A stretch of DNA of 64,000 nucleotides from positions 1,198,621-1,262,620 of the forward strand of contig NZ_KB823011.1 of assembly GCF_000365025.1 (NCBI RefSeq), in the 5' to 3' direction. The notes under the pieces were generated by a model. The model did not search any database. It was given only the letters and a program-made list of their open reading frames with translations, and was not told the DNA's origin. This stretch comes from Robiginitomaculum antarcticum DSM 21748 (lineage in GTDB: Bacteria; Pseudomonadota; Alphaproteobacteria; Caulobacterales; Maricaulaceae). Below, piece after piece: positions 53,493 to 62,099 of this stretch; position 1 is the stretch's first letter; each line of letters starts with the position of its first letter. The position numbers and the translations under genes were made by a program.

Positions 53493-53945
53493 ATGGGCTA
53501 TCAACGCGGATATTATTTGGACGAGCTGTCAATCGGCATGACGTCCGAGAAGACGATGGAAATTACGGATGAGGCTGTAAATACTTTTGCCCGTCTGTCC
53601 GGCGATTTCAATCCGATCCATGTCGATGAGGACTATGCCGCGAAGACGGCTTTTGGCCGCCGCATTGCCCATGGCGCCTTTACCGCCAGCTTGATTAGCG
53701 CCATTTTAGGCAATGACTTGCCCGGACCGGGCTCGATATTTTTGGAAATGAATATGAAATTCCGCAAGCCGGCGTTTTTGGGCGATATCGTCACAGCTGT
53801 CGCGGAAGTCGAAGACATTAACCAGCGCACGGGCCGCATCAAAATGCGGGTGAAATGCATAGCTGACGGCGCAACGCTCATTCGCGGCGATTGCGGCGTG
53901 CTGGCACCGAAACGCCCCGAGGGCGATACGAGCCGCCGCGACTAG
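53493..53945 (+). CDS. MaoC-like (R)-specific enoyl-CoA hydratase
   Basis: 150 residues, a single hot-dog domain with the hydratase motif FARLSGDFNPIHVDEDYAA (catalytic Asp and His) and GRRIAHGAFTASLIS. Enzymes of this type hydrate enoyl-CoA to (R)-3-hydroxyacyl-CoA for polyhydroxyalkanoate or fatty-acid metabolism. It lies 11 bases before ribF, probably in an operon. Confidence 0.88.
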   Translation: MGYQRGYYLDELSIGMTSEKTMEITDEAVNTFARLSGDFNPIHVDEDYAAKTAFGRRIAHGAFTASLISAILGNDLPGPGSIFLEMNMKFRKPAFLGDIVTAVAEVEDINQRTGRIKMRVKCIADGATLIRGDCGVLAPKRPEGDTSRRD

Positions 53946-53956
53946 CGGGAGCCGAC

Positions 53957-54895
53957 ATGGACATATTTTCCGACTATCGCGCCGTGCCGGTATCAGGCCA
54001 GGCCGCCGTGATTGCGCTGGGTAATTTTGACGGTCTGCACCGCGGCCATCAAGCCGTTATTGCTATGGCCAAAGACATCGCGCTTGAGCGCGGCTTGCCT
54101 TTGGCGATCGGTGTATTTACCCCGCATCCCCGCCGGTTCTTTGCCCCGGACAGCCCGCCCTTTCGCTTGATGAGCGGGCGCCGCCGCGCTCATATTTTGC
54201 CGCAGCTCGGCGTGGACCGTCTTTACGAGATTAATTTCAACGCAGACCTGAAGAATATGAGCGACGAAGAATTCGTCGAAACAGTTCTTCACAAAGGTCT
54301 GGGCGCGGCGCATATATTGGTCGGCGATGATTTTCGCTTTGGCCGTGACCGCGTCGGGGATTTTGACAGCCTTCGCGCTCATTGCGCCGCGCGCGGGATT
54401 GACGTCAGCGGATGTGAGCCTGTCGGCCTGCACAAATTCTACGGTAAATATGGCAGCACGGAAATCCGCGAGGCGCTTAAAAACGGCGATGTGTTTCATG
54501 CCGCCCATATGCTGTCGCGCCCGTGGACAGTGGACGGCATCGTCAGCACAGGCGCGAAACGCGGCCGCACGATCGGGTTTCCAACGGCCAATGTCGGTTT
54601 TGCCGATTTGATGCGGCCCAAATTCGGCGTTTATGCTGTCGAGCTACGCATTGACGGTGAGGATATCTGGCGGCCTGCTGTGGCCAATACAGGCACGCGC
54701 CCGACAGTGGACGGCACAGAGGCGCGGCTTGAGGCGCATATATTTGACTTTGACCGCGATATTTACGGCCAAATGGTGGATGTGCGCTTTCGCTCATTCA
54801 TCCGGTCTGAGCAGAAATTTGACAGCTTTGACGTGCTGGCGGCGCAAATTAAAAAAGATGCGCGCGGCGCGCGGGCTGTGCTCGGCGCGGGCTAA
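53957..54895 (+). CDS. ribF: Bifunctional riboflavin kinase / FAD synthetase
   Basis: 312 residues. The adenylyltransferase domain has ALGNFDGLHRGHQAVI and HILVGDDFRFG. The C-terminal flavokinase domain (about 185-305) has the RGRTIGFPTANV loop and ANTGTRPTVDG. It makes FMN and then FAD in the cytoplasm. The start at 53957 follows GGGAG. The longer frame from 53891 overlaps the previous gene. Confidence 0.95.
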   Translation: MDIFSDYRAVPVSGQAAVIALGNFDGLHRGHQAVIAMAKDIALERGLPLAIGVFTPHPRRFFAPDSPPFRLMSGRRRAHILPQLGVDRLYEINFNADLKNMSDEEFVETVLHKGLGAAHILVGDDFRFGRDRVGDFDSLRAHCAARGIDVSGCEPVGLHKFYGKYGSTEIREALKNGDVFHAAHMLSRPWTVDGIVSTGAKRGRTIGFPTANVGFADLMRPKFGVYAVELRIDGEDIWRPAVANTGTRPTVDGTEARLEAHIFDFDRDIYGQMVDVRFRSFIRSEQKFDSFDVLAAQIKKDARGARAVLGAG

Positions 54896-55197
54896 AAGCC
54901 AATGCCTGACATATAAAATGCGGCGAGCGCCATAATTAAAATAAGCATGATGAAAAAGCTGCTGATTATCATGCGTCCGCGCCGCGTCGCGTTCATCTTT
55001 GTAGCCAAATGCATAGCGCCATACATAGCGGCCAGCGCAATGACGAGCGTGATCGCAAACGGAATAAGCACGCGCCGCTGCGCCATAATACCCTGACTTT
55101 CCATCAGGAAATAGGCCAGCACCATGGCAAAGCCCATGCCGAGAACGACAATCTTTCCGGCAAGTGATGCGCGCGGCTTTGGATCAATTTGGGTCAT
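54892..55197 (-). CDS. Small membrane protein, unknown
   Basis: 101 residues with three hydrophobic helices (about 15-32, 42-62, 75-97), starting MTQIDPKPRASLAGKIVVLG. It overlaps the end of ribF by four bases, convergent. No family recognised. No ribosome site is obvious, but helix periodicity supports coding. Confidence 0.6.
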   Translation of the reverse strand: MTQIDPKPRASLAGKIVVLGMGFAMVLAYFLMESQGIMAQRRVLIPFAITLVIALAAMYGAMHLATKMNATRRGRMIISSFFIMLILIMALAAFYMSGIGF

Positions 55198-55265
55198 GGC
55201 AATCTCGCTTTTCTGCCTGAGCTCATAGGCTTAATCTGCATGGTTCGCAAACTGCCTGTGCGGGC

Positions 55266-55697
55266 TTAATTGCCGCGCAACCGGGTCACGAGCGCGATAA
55301 ACAGCATAACCGCGAACACAATCGCCGGAAGCAAAAGCATTAACAGCCCCAGCCCGATATCGGTGGCGCTTGCTGCATTCGTGGTGTGGTGAATATACAC
55401 GCCGCGGTAATACCACGCCCATCCTGCAAAGGTCAGCGCTAGCCCGGCCGCGCTAGACAGCAGCAGGTTTCCGCATTTATCAAGTGATTTATGAAACGAC
55501 CAGATCAAAGCAAAGGGCGTCGCCGCCCATCCTGCGTTAAATATTAAAGTGGCCGGCTGGTCTAAAAACCGCTCCGGCAAACCCAGCGCCCGCCACATAA
55601 TATACTCGCCCAGAACAACGATGATGACCGCGTCAAGCATAGATGTTTTGGGCCAAACCAGTGAATGTCTCGAATAATCTTTTTCCGGAATGCTCAT
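55266..55697 (-). CDS. Four-helix membrane protein, unknown
   Basis: 143 residues from ATG 55697 (MSIPEKDYSRHSLVWPKTSM). Membrane segments lie at about 20-40, 50-70, 82-102 and 118-140, ending in the basic TRLRGN. A longer frame from 55778 would overlap the upstream gluzincin gene and adds a polar extension, so the shorter start is chosen. It is probably in an operon with that gene. No family recognised. Confidence 0.6.
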   Translation of the reverse strand: MSIPEKDYSRHSLVWPKTSMLDAVIIVVLGEYIMWRALGLPERFLDQPATLIFNAGWAATPFALIWSFHKSLDKCGNLLLSSAAGLALTFAGWAWYYRGVYIHHTTNAASATDIGLGLLMLLLPAIVFAVMLFIALVTRLRGN

Positions 55698-55737
55698 CTT
55701 TAAATTAGACCGCGCCGCCGCGCGATAATCAAGGGGG

Positions 55738-57252
55738 TTAATCTGTGTTTGGTTTGTCCCAGCGCCGGTCAATTTCATCTATCATTTGGCGTGCTGCGCT
55801 GCGCGCCCGCATAGTGGGTCCCCAGACCGAGGCGGCAACCAAAGGGCGGCGGGCCTCTTCGTATTCACCCCCGAAAAACAGCACTTGTGACATGTTTAAA
55901 TTGCTCCCGGCATAATTCGGACTGCGGTAATATTGTAGCGCGTTATAAGCCGCTTGCAACGCCTCGACAGGCGGGCTGGTATCCGTGCGATAGGATAGAG
56001 CATAATGATAATTGGCGCTGGGATCATTTGGGTATTTCGCCAAGACGTCGGATAAATATTTGCGGCCCAAACCCAAACTGTCCGGCGTATGCTCTCCGGC
56101 ATCATAGCGCATTATTTCGGACGCGCCGCCGACGCGGCGGGCTTCCATATTAGACGGGTCCAGCTCCAAAGCTTGCTTTATAAGGCTCTCAGCCTCAGCA
56201 TAGTTTCCACTTGCAAGAGCCATATCGGCGCGCCCAACCAGGATTGGCGCGGTCAGCCCCAGCGCCTTTTCAGCCTTGTCATAGGCAGCGCTAGTGCGCT
56301 TAGCGCCTGAAAAGGCCAATGTCACATCGGCGAGATGACGATAGCCCTGCGCTTTGGTCATTTTACGGACGGTCAGTTTGACGTCGTCGGGCTGAAAATC
56401 AGTTGTGTAAGATACTTTTTGAAAGCGGTTGGACTTATAATAGCGATATATAATTTCATCAAACTGATCGACGGTCATGCCCATATGCTTTTCAAACGCT
56501 TCAATGCCATCTTCACCCCGGTTTAAGGCTTCGATATAAGCGGCAAATTTTGGCGACATCCCATCTGTTGTAATAATGTAATGCGCCATTAACCAGCTTT
56601 GCGCGTAGAATAAGCTCCGGCCATTTGCCGCGGATTGACCGCCATCGGTAAACGAAAACGGATAACCGCGAACCGAAGACAGCATAATATTCATGGGAAC
56701 CCAGTATCGGCGTTTAAACGCGAGTACAGGACCATAAGCCTGTTTCGGCGCCCCCACATCGAATTGGCCTTTTTTCTGCTCATATGTGGCCAGAAAATTG
56801 GCATAGCCTTCATCATACCATCTGGGAAAGTTCAGCCCCGTATAGGCCGCGATCAAATGATGCGAATATTCGTGAAACGCGATATAGCGCGCTTCATTTC
56901 CGCGTCCGAAACCGCGCTGCGAGCTGAGCAAAAATATCGGGCCACGCAAATCGGTGTTGTAAACTCCGCCAAGATTATCCGTGCCAACAACGCTGCGCAT
57001 CGTTTTTTTGTCGCGAATGGTATAGACAGGAACGGGCACGACTTCGGGCCGCGGCGTAACACCATACAGGCTCAGCACATTATAGCGAAAGCCCTCAAGG
57101 TCTTGGACAAGACTTATCGCGTCGCGTTCGTTTAGATCGCCGCGCAAAACAAAATTCTCTGAGCGCACTTCGACCCAGCCGGCTTGGGCCTGCGCGCAGA
57201 GCATGAATGTAAAAATAAATGTGATAAATATGGAAGAAATACGATTCAGCAT
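55738..57252 (-). CDS. Secreted gluzincin-type metallopeptidase with TPR region
   Basis: 504 residues. A signal peptide (FIFTFMLCAQAQA) is followed by a peptidase part with HEYSHHLIAAYTGLNFPRWY (zinc His127, Glu128, His131) and the DEGYANFLATY element supplying the third ligand, the HExxH...E pattern of gluzincins. Residues about 310-480 are TPR-like (NYAEAESLIKQALELDPSNM). This combination is found in DUF1570-like peptidases of envelope or biofilm loci. Substrate unknown. A strong ribosome site (GGAG) precedes the ATG. Confidence 0.85.
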   Translation of the reverse strand: MLNRISSIFITFIFTFMLCAQAQAGWVEVRSENFVLRGDLNERDAISLVQDLEGFRYNVLSLYGVTPRPEVVPVPVYTIRDKKTMRSVVGTDNLGGVYNTDLRGPIFLLSSQRGFGRGNEARYIAFHEYSHHLIAAYTGLNFPRWYDEGYANFLATYEQKKGQFDVGAPKQAYGPVLAFKRRYWVPMNIMLSSVRGYPFSFTDGGQSAANGRSLFYAQSWLMAHYIITTDGMSPKFAAYIEALNRGEDGIEAFEKHMGMTVDQFDEIIYRYYKSNRFQKVSYTTDFQPDDVKLTVRKMTKAQGYRHLADVTLAFSGAKRTSAAYDKAEKALGLTAPILVGRADMALASGNYAEAESLIKQALELDPSNMEARRVGGASEIMRYDAGEHTPDSLGLGRKYLSDVLAKYPNDPSANYHYALSYRTDTSPPVEALQAAYNALQYYRSPNYAGSNLNMSQVLFFGGEYEEARRPLVAASVWGPTMRARSAARQMIDEIDRRWDKPNTD

Positions 57253-57575
57253 AGTCTGTTCTCCTACCCTTCCCTGACTTAAAGTTTAAATTCCGCGCGG
57301 GGTATGTCAAGCAGATCGCCGTAACGCCCTGTTGACCGCCTATGTCAGTTGCGAAAACGGGCCAAATTTTTATAGGGGTCTATCTCAATTTTTCAGAGTA
57401 ACATAAGAAGTGACCCCTTCAAGAACTAAGGCGCCGCCGCCCAAGCAAGCACAAATTAATGTGAAGAAAATGGTTGGGCGCGCGTCTAGAGCGACTCTGT
57501 CGGGTGCACTGAGCCGCTTCTCAAGTCATATATAGCCGTGCGAACTAACTCTAAATAGAGACATATAAAATGAGA
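57253..57575. other. 323-base gap with a duplicated pheS-leader sequence
   Basis: It contains AAAACGGGCCAAATTTTTA (57354-57372), found again just before pheS, and an inverted repeat AGGGGTC / GACCCCT (57374-57380 with 57412-57418). TTGACC lies about 17 bases before the 19-base repeat in both copies. No gene is seen. Confidence 0.7.
57354..57372 (+). repeat. 19-bp direct repeat of the pheS leader, distal copy
   Basis: Identical over 19 bases with 58614-58632, exactly 1260 bases away in the same direction. The two copies flank the gene 57576-58481. Confidence 0.85.
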
Positions 57576-58481
57576 CTATTGGGAGGTCTGCTGCGACTTC
57601 ATTTTCTCAAATCCGGTGAGCGCTTGACTTGCGGTCTCCTCATCAACAGTCGAATATTTTCCGATCGTGACCCTGTAAGCTGCCAAACTGTCTCCGGATG
57701 CACCAATCTGAATACAATTACTGGGTTCTACGTGATCTGTGACGCCCGTTAGATCCCCATATGTATTGTAGGTCCAAGCTTTGCCTTGTGGGTCTGCGAC
57801 CGTGTTCATACAGGACGTTACCCGCTGACCTGCACGGCCGGACCAATATTTAGAATTCTGCGTTTGACGACCATTCGTGTCAAATACACCATTTGAACCA
57901 AAATAATAATAATGGCCTCTATCATACAGCAGACTACCCTGATTTGCCGTGCCATCTGCAGATATCGTCAAGGGTGTTAGGGCGACAGAATCGGGCGCCA
58001 AACTCTTAGAATTTTTCCAGTTTTCCAGATCCGATATGATCTCTGCGCGTTTGGCACCGATAGGATAGGTGGCGTCAATTTTGTTCCATGTACTTATTGC
58101 AACACTTTCATCGGTAACACTTTCAATGAAATGACAGCTTATATCGTCACGCCATTTCGTAGTATATGCGCGACCATCGGGATTGATCGATTGATCATTA
58201 CACGACGTCACGACAGTTAATTCAGTCTTCCTCCACCGGTCAAACGGGTGAGCATTATCCTGGGTATACAACCCGCCTTCCTCAAAAATGTGTATACGGT
58301 TCCCGGCTTCTAAAAAGCGACCCGACATGTCTTTAAAGCTTGGAGCGGTTGAGCGGTCAGTAGCGGTTTTAGACATCAAGGTTTCATATCGCGTTGCCCA
58401 AGACTCGTCTTCGCTGGTCAGAAAGAAGTATCCACCAATCAGCAAAACAACGAGAAGCAATAGCCAAAATAATTTTTTCAT
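57576..58481 (-). CDS. Membrane-anchored or secreted protein with internal duplication, unknown
   Basis: 301 residues. The N-terminal helix FWLLLLVVLLIGGYFFLTSE has no lipobox, so it is probably a signal anchor. Two similar halves follow: one with VVTSCNDQSINPDGRAYTTK then ISCHFIESVTDESVAISTWN, the other with VTSCMNTVADPQGKAWTYNT then SNCIQIGASGDSLAAYRVTI. Each half holds a C-x(n)-C pair. No family recognised. The gene is bracketed by the 19-bp direct repeat and has AT-rich upstream sequence, suggesting insertion before pheS. Confidence 0.7.
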   Translation of the reverse strand: MKKLFWLLLLVVLLIGGYFFLTSEDESWATRYETLMSKTATDRSTAPSFKDMSGRFLEAGNRIHIFEEGGLYTQDNAHPFDRWRKTELTVVTSCNDQSINPDGRAYTTKWRDDISCHFIESVTDESVAISTWNKIDATYPIGAKRAEIISDLENWKNSKSLAPDSVALTPLTISADGTANQGSLLYDRGHYYYFGSNGVFDTNGRQTQNSKYWSGRAGQRVTSCMNTVADPQGKAWTYNTYGDLTGVTDHVEPSNCIQIGASGDSLAAYRVTIGKYSTVDEETASQALTGFEKMKSQQTSQ

Positions 58482-58613
58482 TGTAAACCCCCATATTATT
58501 TTAATAAATTATTATTTTATGGAGACTGAAGTCAAGTCAAATTTCGCATGAACCGTTCTAATGAGAGCGTCGCCCCACCGCGTCTTCAACTTGACCTGCG
58601 CTCTTGCGCAGCT

Positions 58614-58632
58614 AAAACGGGCCAAATTTTTA
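58614..58632 (+). repeat. 19-bp direct repeat in the pheS leader, proximal copy
   Basis: Same 19 bases as 57354-57372, ending nine bases before the pheS start codon. The leader between 58561 and 58641 is open in frame with pheS but has no protein similarity. Confidence 0.85.
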
Positions 58633-58641
58633 GAGGCGAGC

Positions 58642-59709
58642 ATGTCTGATCTTGATGAAGTAAAAATCCGTTACGCCGCGCAAATCAGCGATGTGTCTGA
58701 CCTGCGCGCGCTTGACGATATCCGCGTGGCGGCGCTGGGCAAAAAAGGCGAGGTCAGCCGGATGATGTCCGGCCTTGGAAAAATGACGATTGAAGAAAAG
58801 AAAGTCATGGGCCCCGCGCTGAACGGTCTTAAAGACGCGATCGGCGTTATGGTCGAGACGCGCAAAGCGCAGCTGGAAGCCGAAGCTCTGGACGCGCGGT
58901 TAAAATCCGAATTCATGGATATGAGCCTGCCGGTCAGCGCCCCGCAAGGCCGCCTGCATCCGGTGCAACAGGTCATGGAAGAGATGGCGGTGATATTTGC
59001 CGATATGGGGTTTGCGGTCAAAGAAGGCCCGGATATAGAAGACGACTTTCACAATTTCACGGCGCTGAATTTTCCGCCCGGCCATCCGGCCCGCGATATG
59101 CATGATACATTCTTCTTCCCTGAGGATAAAAGCGGCGAGCGTAAAGTGCTGCGCACCCATACCTCGCCTGTTCAAATCCGCACCATGATGAGTGAGAAAC
59201 CGCCGATCCGTATCATTGCGCCGGGGCGCACATATCGGTGCGATAGTGACCAAACCCACACGCCGATGTTTCATCAGGTCGAAGGTTTGGTGATCGATAA
59301 AAACACGCATATGGGTCATCTTAAAGGATGCTTGATGGATTTCATCAATGCGTTTTTTGAAACCGAAGTGCAGGTGCGCTTTCGCCCGCATCACTTCCCG
59401 TTCACCGAACCGAGCGCGGAAATGGACGTGCGCTATGAACGCGACGGCGCGGCGATTAAAATCGGCCAAGGCGAAAACTGGATGGAAATCCTCGGCTGCG
59501 GCATGGTGCATCCCAATGTGCTGACGGCCTGCGGTCTTGACCCGAATGAGTATCAGGGCTTTGCTTTCGGCATGGGCGTAGACCGCCTCGCTATGCTGAA
59601 ATACGGCATGCCGGATCTGCGCGATATGTTCGCCGCCGATCCGCGCTGGCTGTCTCACTATGGCTTCGACCCGCTGGTTCAGGCCAACCTCGCATCAGGA
59701 CTGTCATAA
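58642..59709 (+). CDS. pheS: Phenylalanyl-tRNA synthetase alpha subunit
   Basis: 355 residues. The N-terminal coiled coil (about 1-90) is followed by the class II catalytic core: [19 protein letters not shown], motif 2 with [12 protein letters not shown] and [13 protein letters not shown]-like sequence, and motif 3 [18 protein letters not shown]. The start [14 protein letters not shown] is supported by GAGGCGAG upstream, with the frame from 58561 rejected. The stop overlaps pheT by one base. Confidence 0.97.
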   Translation: MSDLDEVKIRYAAQISDVSDLRALDDIRVAALGKKGEVSRMMSGLGKMTIEEKKVMGPALNGLKDAIGVMVETRKAQLEAEALDARLKSEFMDMSLPVSAPQGRLHPVQQVMEEMAVIFADMGFAVKEGPDIEDDFHNFTALNFPPGHPARDMHDTFFFPEDKSGERKVLRTHTSPVQIRTMMSEKPPIRIIAPGRTYRCDSDQTHTPMFHQVEGLVIDKNTHMGHLKGCLMDFINAFFETEVQVRFRPHHFPFTEPSAEMDVRYERDGAAIKIGQGENWMEILGCGMVHPNVLTACGLDPNEYQGFAFGMGVDRLAMLKYGMPDLRDMFAADPRWLSHYGFDPLVQANLASGLS

Positions 59710-62099
59710 TGAAATTCACACGATCATGGCTGCTCGAGCATTTAGAGACGGACGCGGATATTGACGCGATTGTCGAGGCAATGACGCTTGCCGGCCTCGA
59801 AGTCGAATCCGTTGAAAATCCGGCTGAAAAACTTGCGCCATTTTCCATCGGCAAAGTCAAAACCGCCGTTAAGCATCCGGATGCCGATAAGCTGAAAGTC
59901 TGCACGGTTGATACGGTTGACGGCGACGTACAAATCGTCTGCGGCGCGCCTAATGCGCGCGCGGGCATGACTGTCGCCTATGCGCCGATGGGCGCCTATA
60001 TCCCGGGCGCGGATTTCAGTCTTGATAAAAAACCGCGCAAGATCCGCGGCGTGGAGTCCTCCGGTATGATGTGCAGTTCACGCGAGCTGGAGCTGGGCGA
60101 TGACCATGACGGGATTATGGATTTGGACGACAGCCTGCCGATGGGCATGGCGTTGGCCGACGCGTTAAAGCTCAATGATCCCGTCATTGATTTTGAAGTG
60201 ACGCCAAACCGCCCTGACTGGCTGGGCGTCGATAATATTGCGCGCGATTTGGCCGCGACAGGCCTCGGCACATGGAAAACGCCTGCGGTGAAAGAGATTG
60301 TCGGCAGCTTCCCCTGTCCGATTTCAATTGAAACAACTGTGCCCGACGCCTGCCCCGTCTTTGCGGGCCGTGTGGTGCGCGGCGTCAAAAACGGCCCCTC
60401 GCCGAAATGGCTGCAAGACCGCCTCAAAGCCATCGGTCTTCGCCCGATCAGCGCGCTGGTCGATATCACCAATTTCATTACCTATGACCGCGCGCGGCCT
60501 TTGCATTTTTACGATGTCGCCAAGCTGTCCGGCGACGTTACTGTCCGTATGGGCGCTGGCGAGACGTTCAAAGCGCTGGATGATAAAAGCTATACCGCTA
60601 CAGCCGATGACATCGCCATTTGTGACGCGTCGGGCATTTTAGGCCTTGGCGGCATTGTCGGCGGTGAGAGCACAGGCTGCGGATTAGAGACAGTTGATAT
60701 CCTGATTGAGAGCGCCTATTTTGATCCCCTGACCATTCGTAAATCAGCTAAGCGCCTTGGCGTGAACAGCGACGCGAAATACCGCTTCGAGCGCGGCGTA
60801 GATACAGGCTTTGTGCGCGGCGGGTTGGATATGGCGACGCAAATGGTTCTCGATATTTGCGGAGGAGAGCCTTCCGAGGTCGTTATAGCGGGCGACATAC
60901 CAGCCGCGCCGCCATCGGTACACTTCGATCCGCGCCGCGTCGAAGCGCTGCTTGGCTTTGCGCCCACATATGACGAGATGAAAACCATCCTCGAAACTTT
61001 GGGATTTGGCGTTGATGCTAGCGTTGACGTCTGGACAATTCAGGTTCCGACTCATCGCCGCGACGTGACCATGCAAGCCGATCTTGTCGAAGAGATTGCG
61101 CGTATTGCCGGTTTTGATCACTTACCCGCAACCTCTCTGCCGCGCCTGCCGCGCAGCGAGCCTTTATCCACGCCGCAGCAAACCCGCATCCGTCTGGCGC
61201 GCCGCGCTTTGGCTTTGCGCGGCCTGAACGAGGCTGTGACATGGTCGTTTTGCGCCCGCGATCATGCCCGCGCCTTTGGCGGTGGCGAGACGGACTCGAT
61301 CATTCTGACCAACCCGATTAGCGCAGATCTGGACGTGATGCGTCCCTCCGCGTTGATCCATATTTTGCAAGCCGGACAGCGCAGTTTCCAGCAGGGCTAT
61401 CCCGGCGCGGCTCTGTTTGAGAGCGGCGGCGTTTATCACGGCGACGGCCCGGACGGGCAACGCGCCGCGCTGGCCGGCATGCGCCGCGCTGACCCGGCCC
61501 GCGACTGGACGGGCGCACCCGCAATAGACGCGTTGAGCGCAAAGGCCGACGCGTTGGCGGCGCTTGCCGCAATGGGCGCCAATATCGATAACCTGAAAAT
61601 TGTGCAGGGCGCTTCGGATCATTATCATCCGGGCCGCTCGGGCCGTCTGCAAATGGGTCCGAAGAAAATCCTCGCTGAATTTGGCGAGCTTCATCCCGCT
61701 GCTTTAGCTGCGCTGGGCGTAGAAGGCCGGGTGGTCGGGTTTGAAGTCTGGCCGGACGCTCTGCCTCTGCCGCGCAAGAAGAATGCGGGCAAGGCGAAGA
61801 GCGCGCTTGCCTTATCCGAATTCATGCCTGTACACCGTGATTTTGCTTTTATCGTGTCTGATGATGTGGCTGCGGGCGACATTCTCAAAGCCGCGAAAGG
61901 CGCAGATAAAGAGCTTATTTCCGATGTGTCATTGTTCGATGTTTACCGCGGGGCGGGCGTAGCCGAAGGATATAAATCGCTGGCGATTGATGTGACCCTC
62001 TCGCCAAGCGGCGCGACGCTGACAGATAAAGAGATCGACGCTGTGTCCGACCGAATTATTGCTCAGGTAAGTAAGGCGGGCGGAGAGCTTCGGGCCTAA
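59709..62099 (+). CDS. pheT: Phenylalanyl-tRNA synthetase beta subunit
   Basis: 796 residues, usual length. Visible parts are the tRNA-binding OB domain with VKHPDADKLKVCTVDTVDG, the B3/4 region with SRELELGDDHDGIM, the B5 domain, the catalytic-like core and the C-terminal ferredoxin-like anticodon-binding domain (FMPVHRDFAFIVSDDVAAGD). It forms the alpha2-beta2 enzyme with PheS and edits mischarged Tyr-tRNA. It overlaps the convergent kinase gene by four bases. Confidence 0.97.
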   Translation: MKFTRSWLLEHLETDADIDAIVEAMTLAGLEVESVENPAEKLAPFSIGKVKTAVKHPDADKLKVCTVDTVDGDVQIVCGAPNARAGMTVAYAPMGAYIPGADFSLDKKPRKIRGVESSGMMCSSRELELGDDHDGIMDLDDSLPMGMALADALKLNDPVIDFEVTPNRPDWLGVDNIARDLAATGLGTWKTPAVKEIVGSFPCPISIETTVPDACPVFAGRVVRGVKNGPSPKWLQDRLKAIGLRPISALVDITNFITYDRARPLHFYDVAKLSGDVTVRMGAGETFKALDDKSYTATADDIAICDASGILGLGGIVGGESTGCGLETVDILIESAYFDPLTIRKSAKRLGVNSDAKYRFERGVDTGFVRGGLDMATQMVLDICGGEPSEVVIAGDIPAAPPSVHFDPRRVEALLGFAPTYDEMKTILETLGFGVDASVDVWTIQVPTHRRDVTMQADLVEEIARIAGFDHLPATSLPRLPRSEPLSTPQQTRIRLARRALALRGLNEAVTWSFCARDHARAFGGGETDSIILTNPISADLDVMRPSALIHILQAGQRSFQQGYPGAALFESGGVYHGDGPDGQRAALAGMRRADPARDWTGAPAIDALSAKADALAALAAMGANIDNLKIVQGASDHYHPGRSGRLQMGPKKILAEFGELHPAALAALGVEGRVVGFEVWPDALPLPRKKNAGKAKSALALSEFMPVHRDFAFIVSDDVAAGDILKAAKGADKELISDVSLFDVYRGAGVAEGYKSLAIDVTLSPSGATLTDKEIDAVSDRIIAQVSKAGGELRA

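Noticed and set aside
58561-58641. Leader peptide for pheS attenuation
   Set aside because: The open stretch has only two Phe codons, not clustered, runs in frame into pheS without a stop, and shows no terminator/antiterminator pair.
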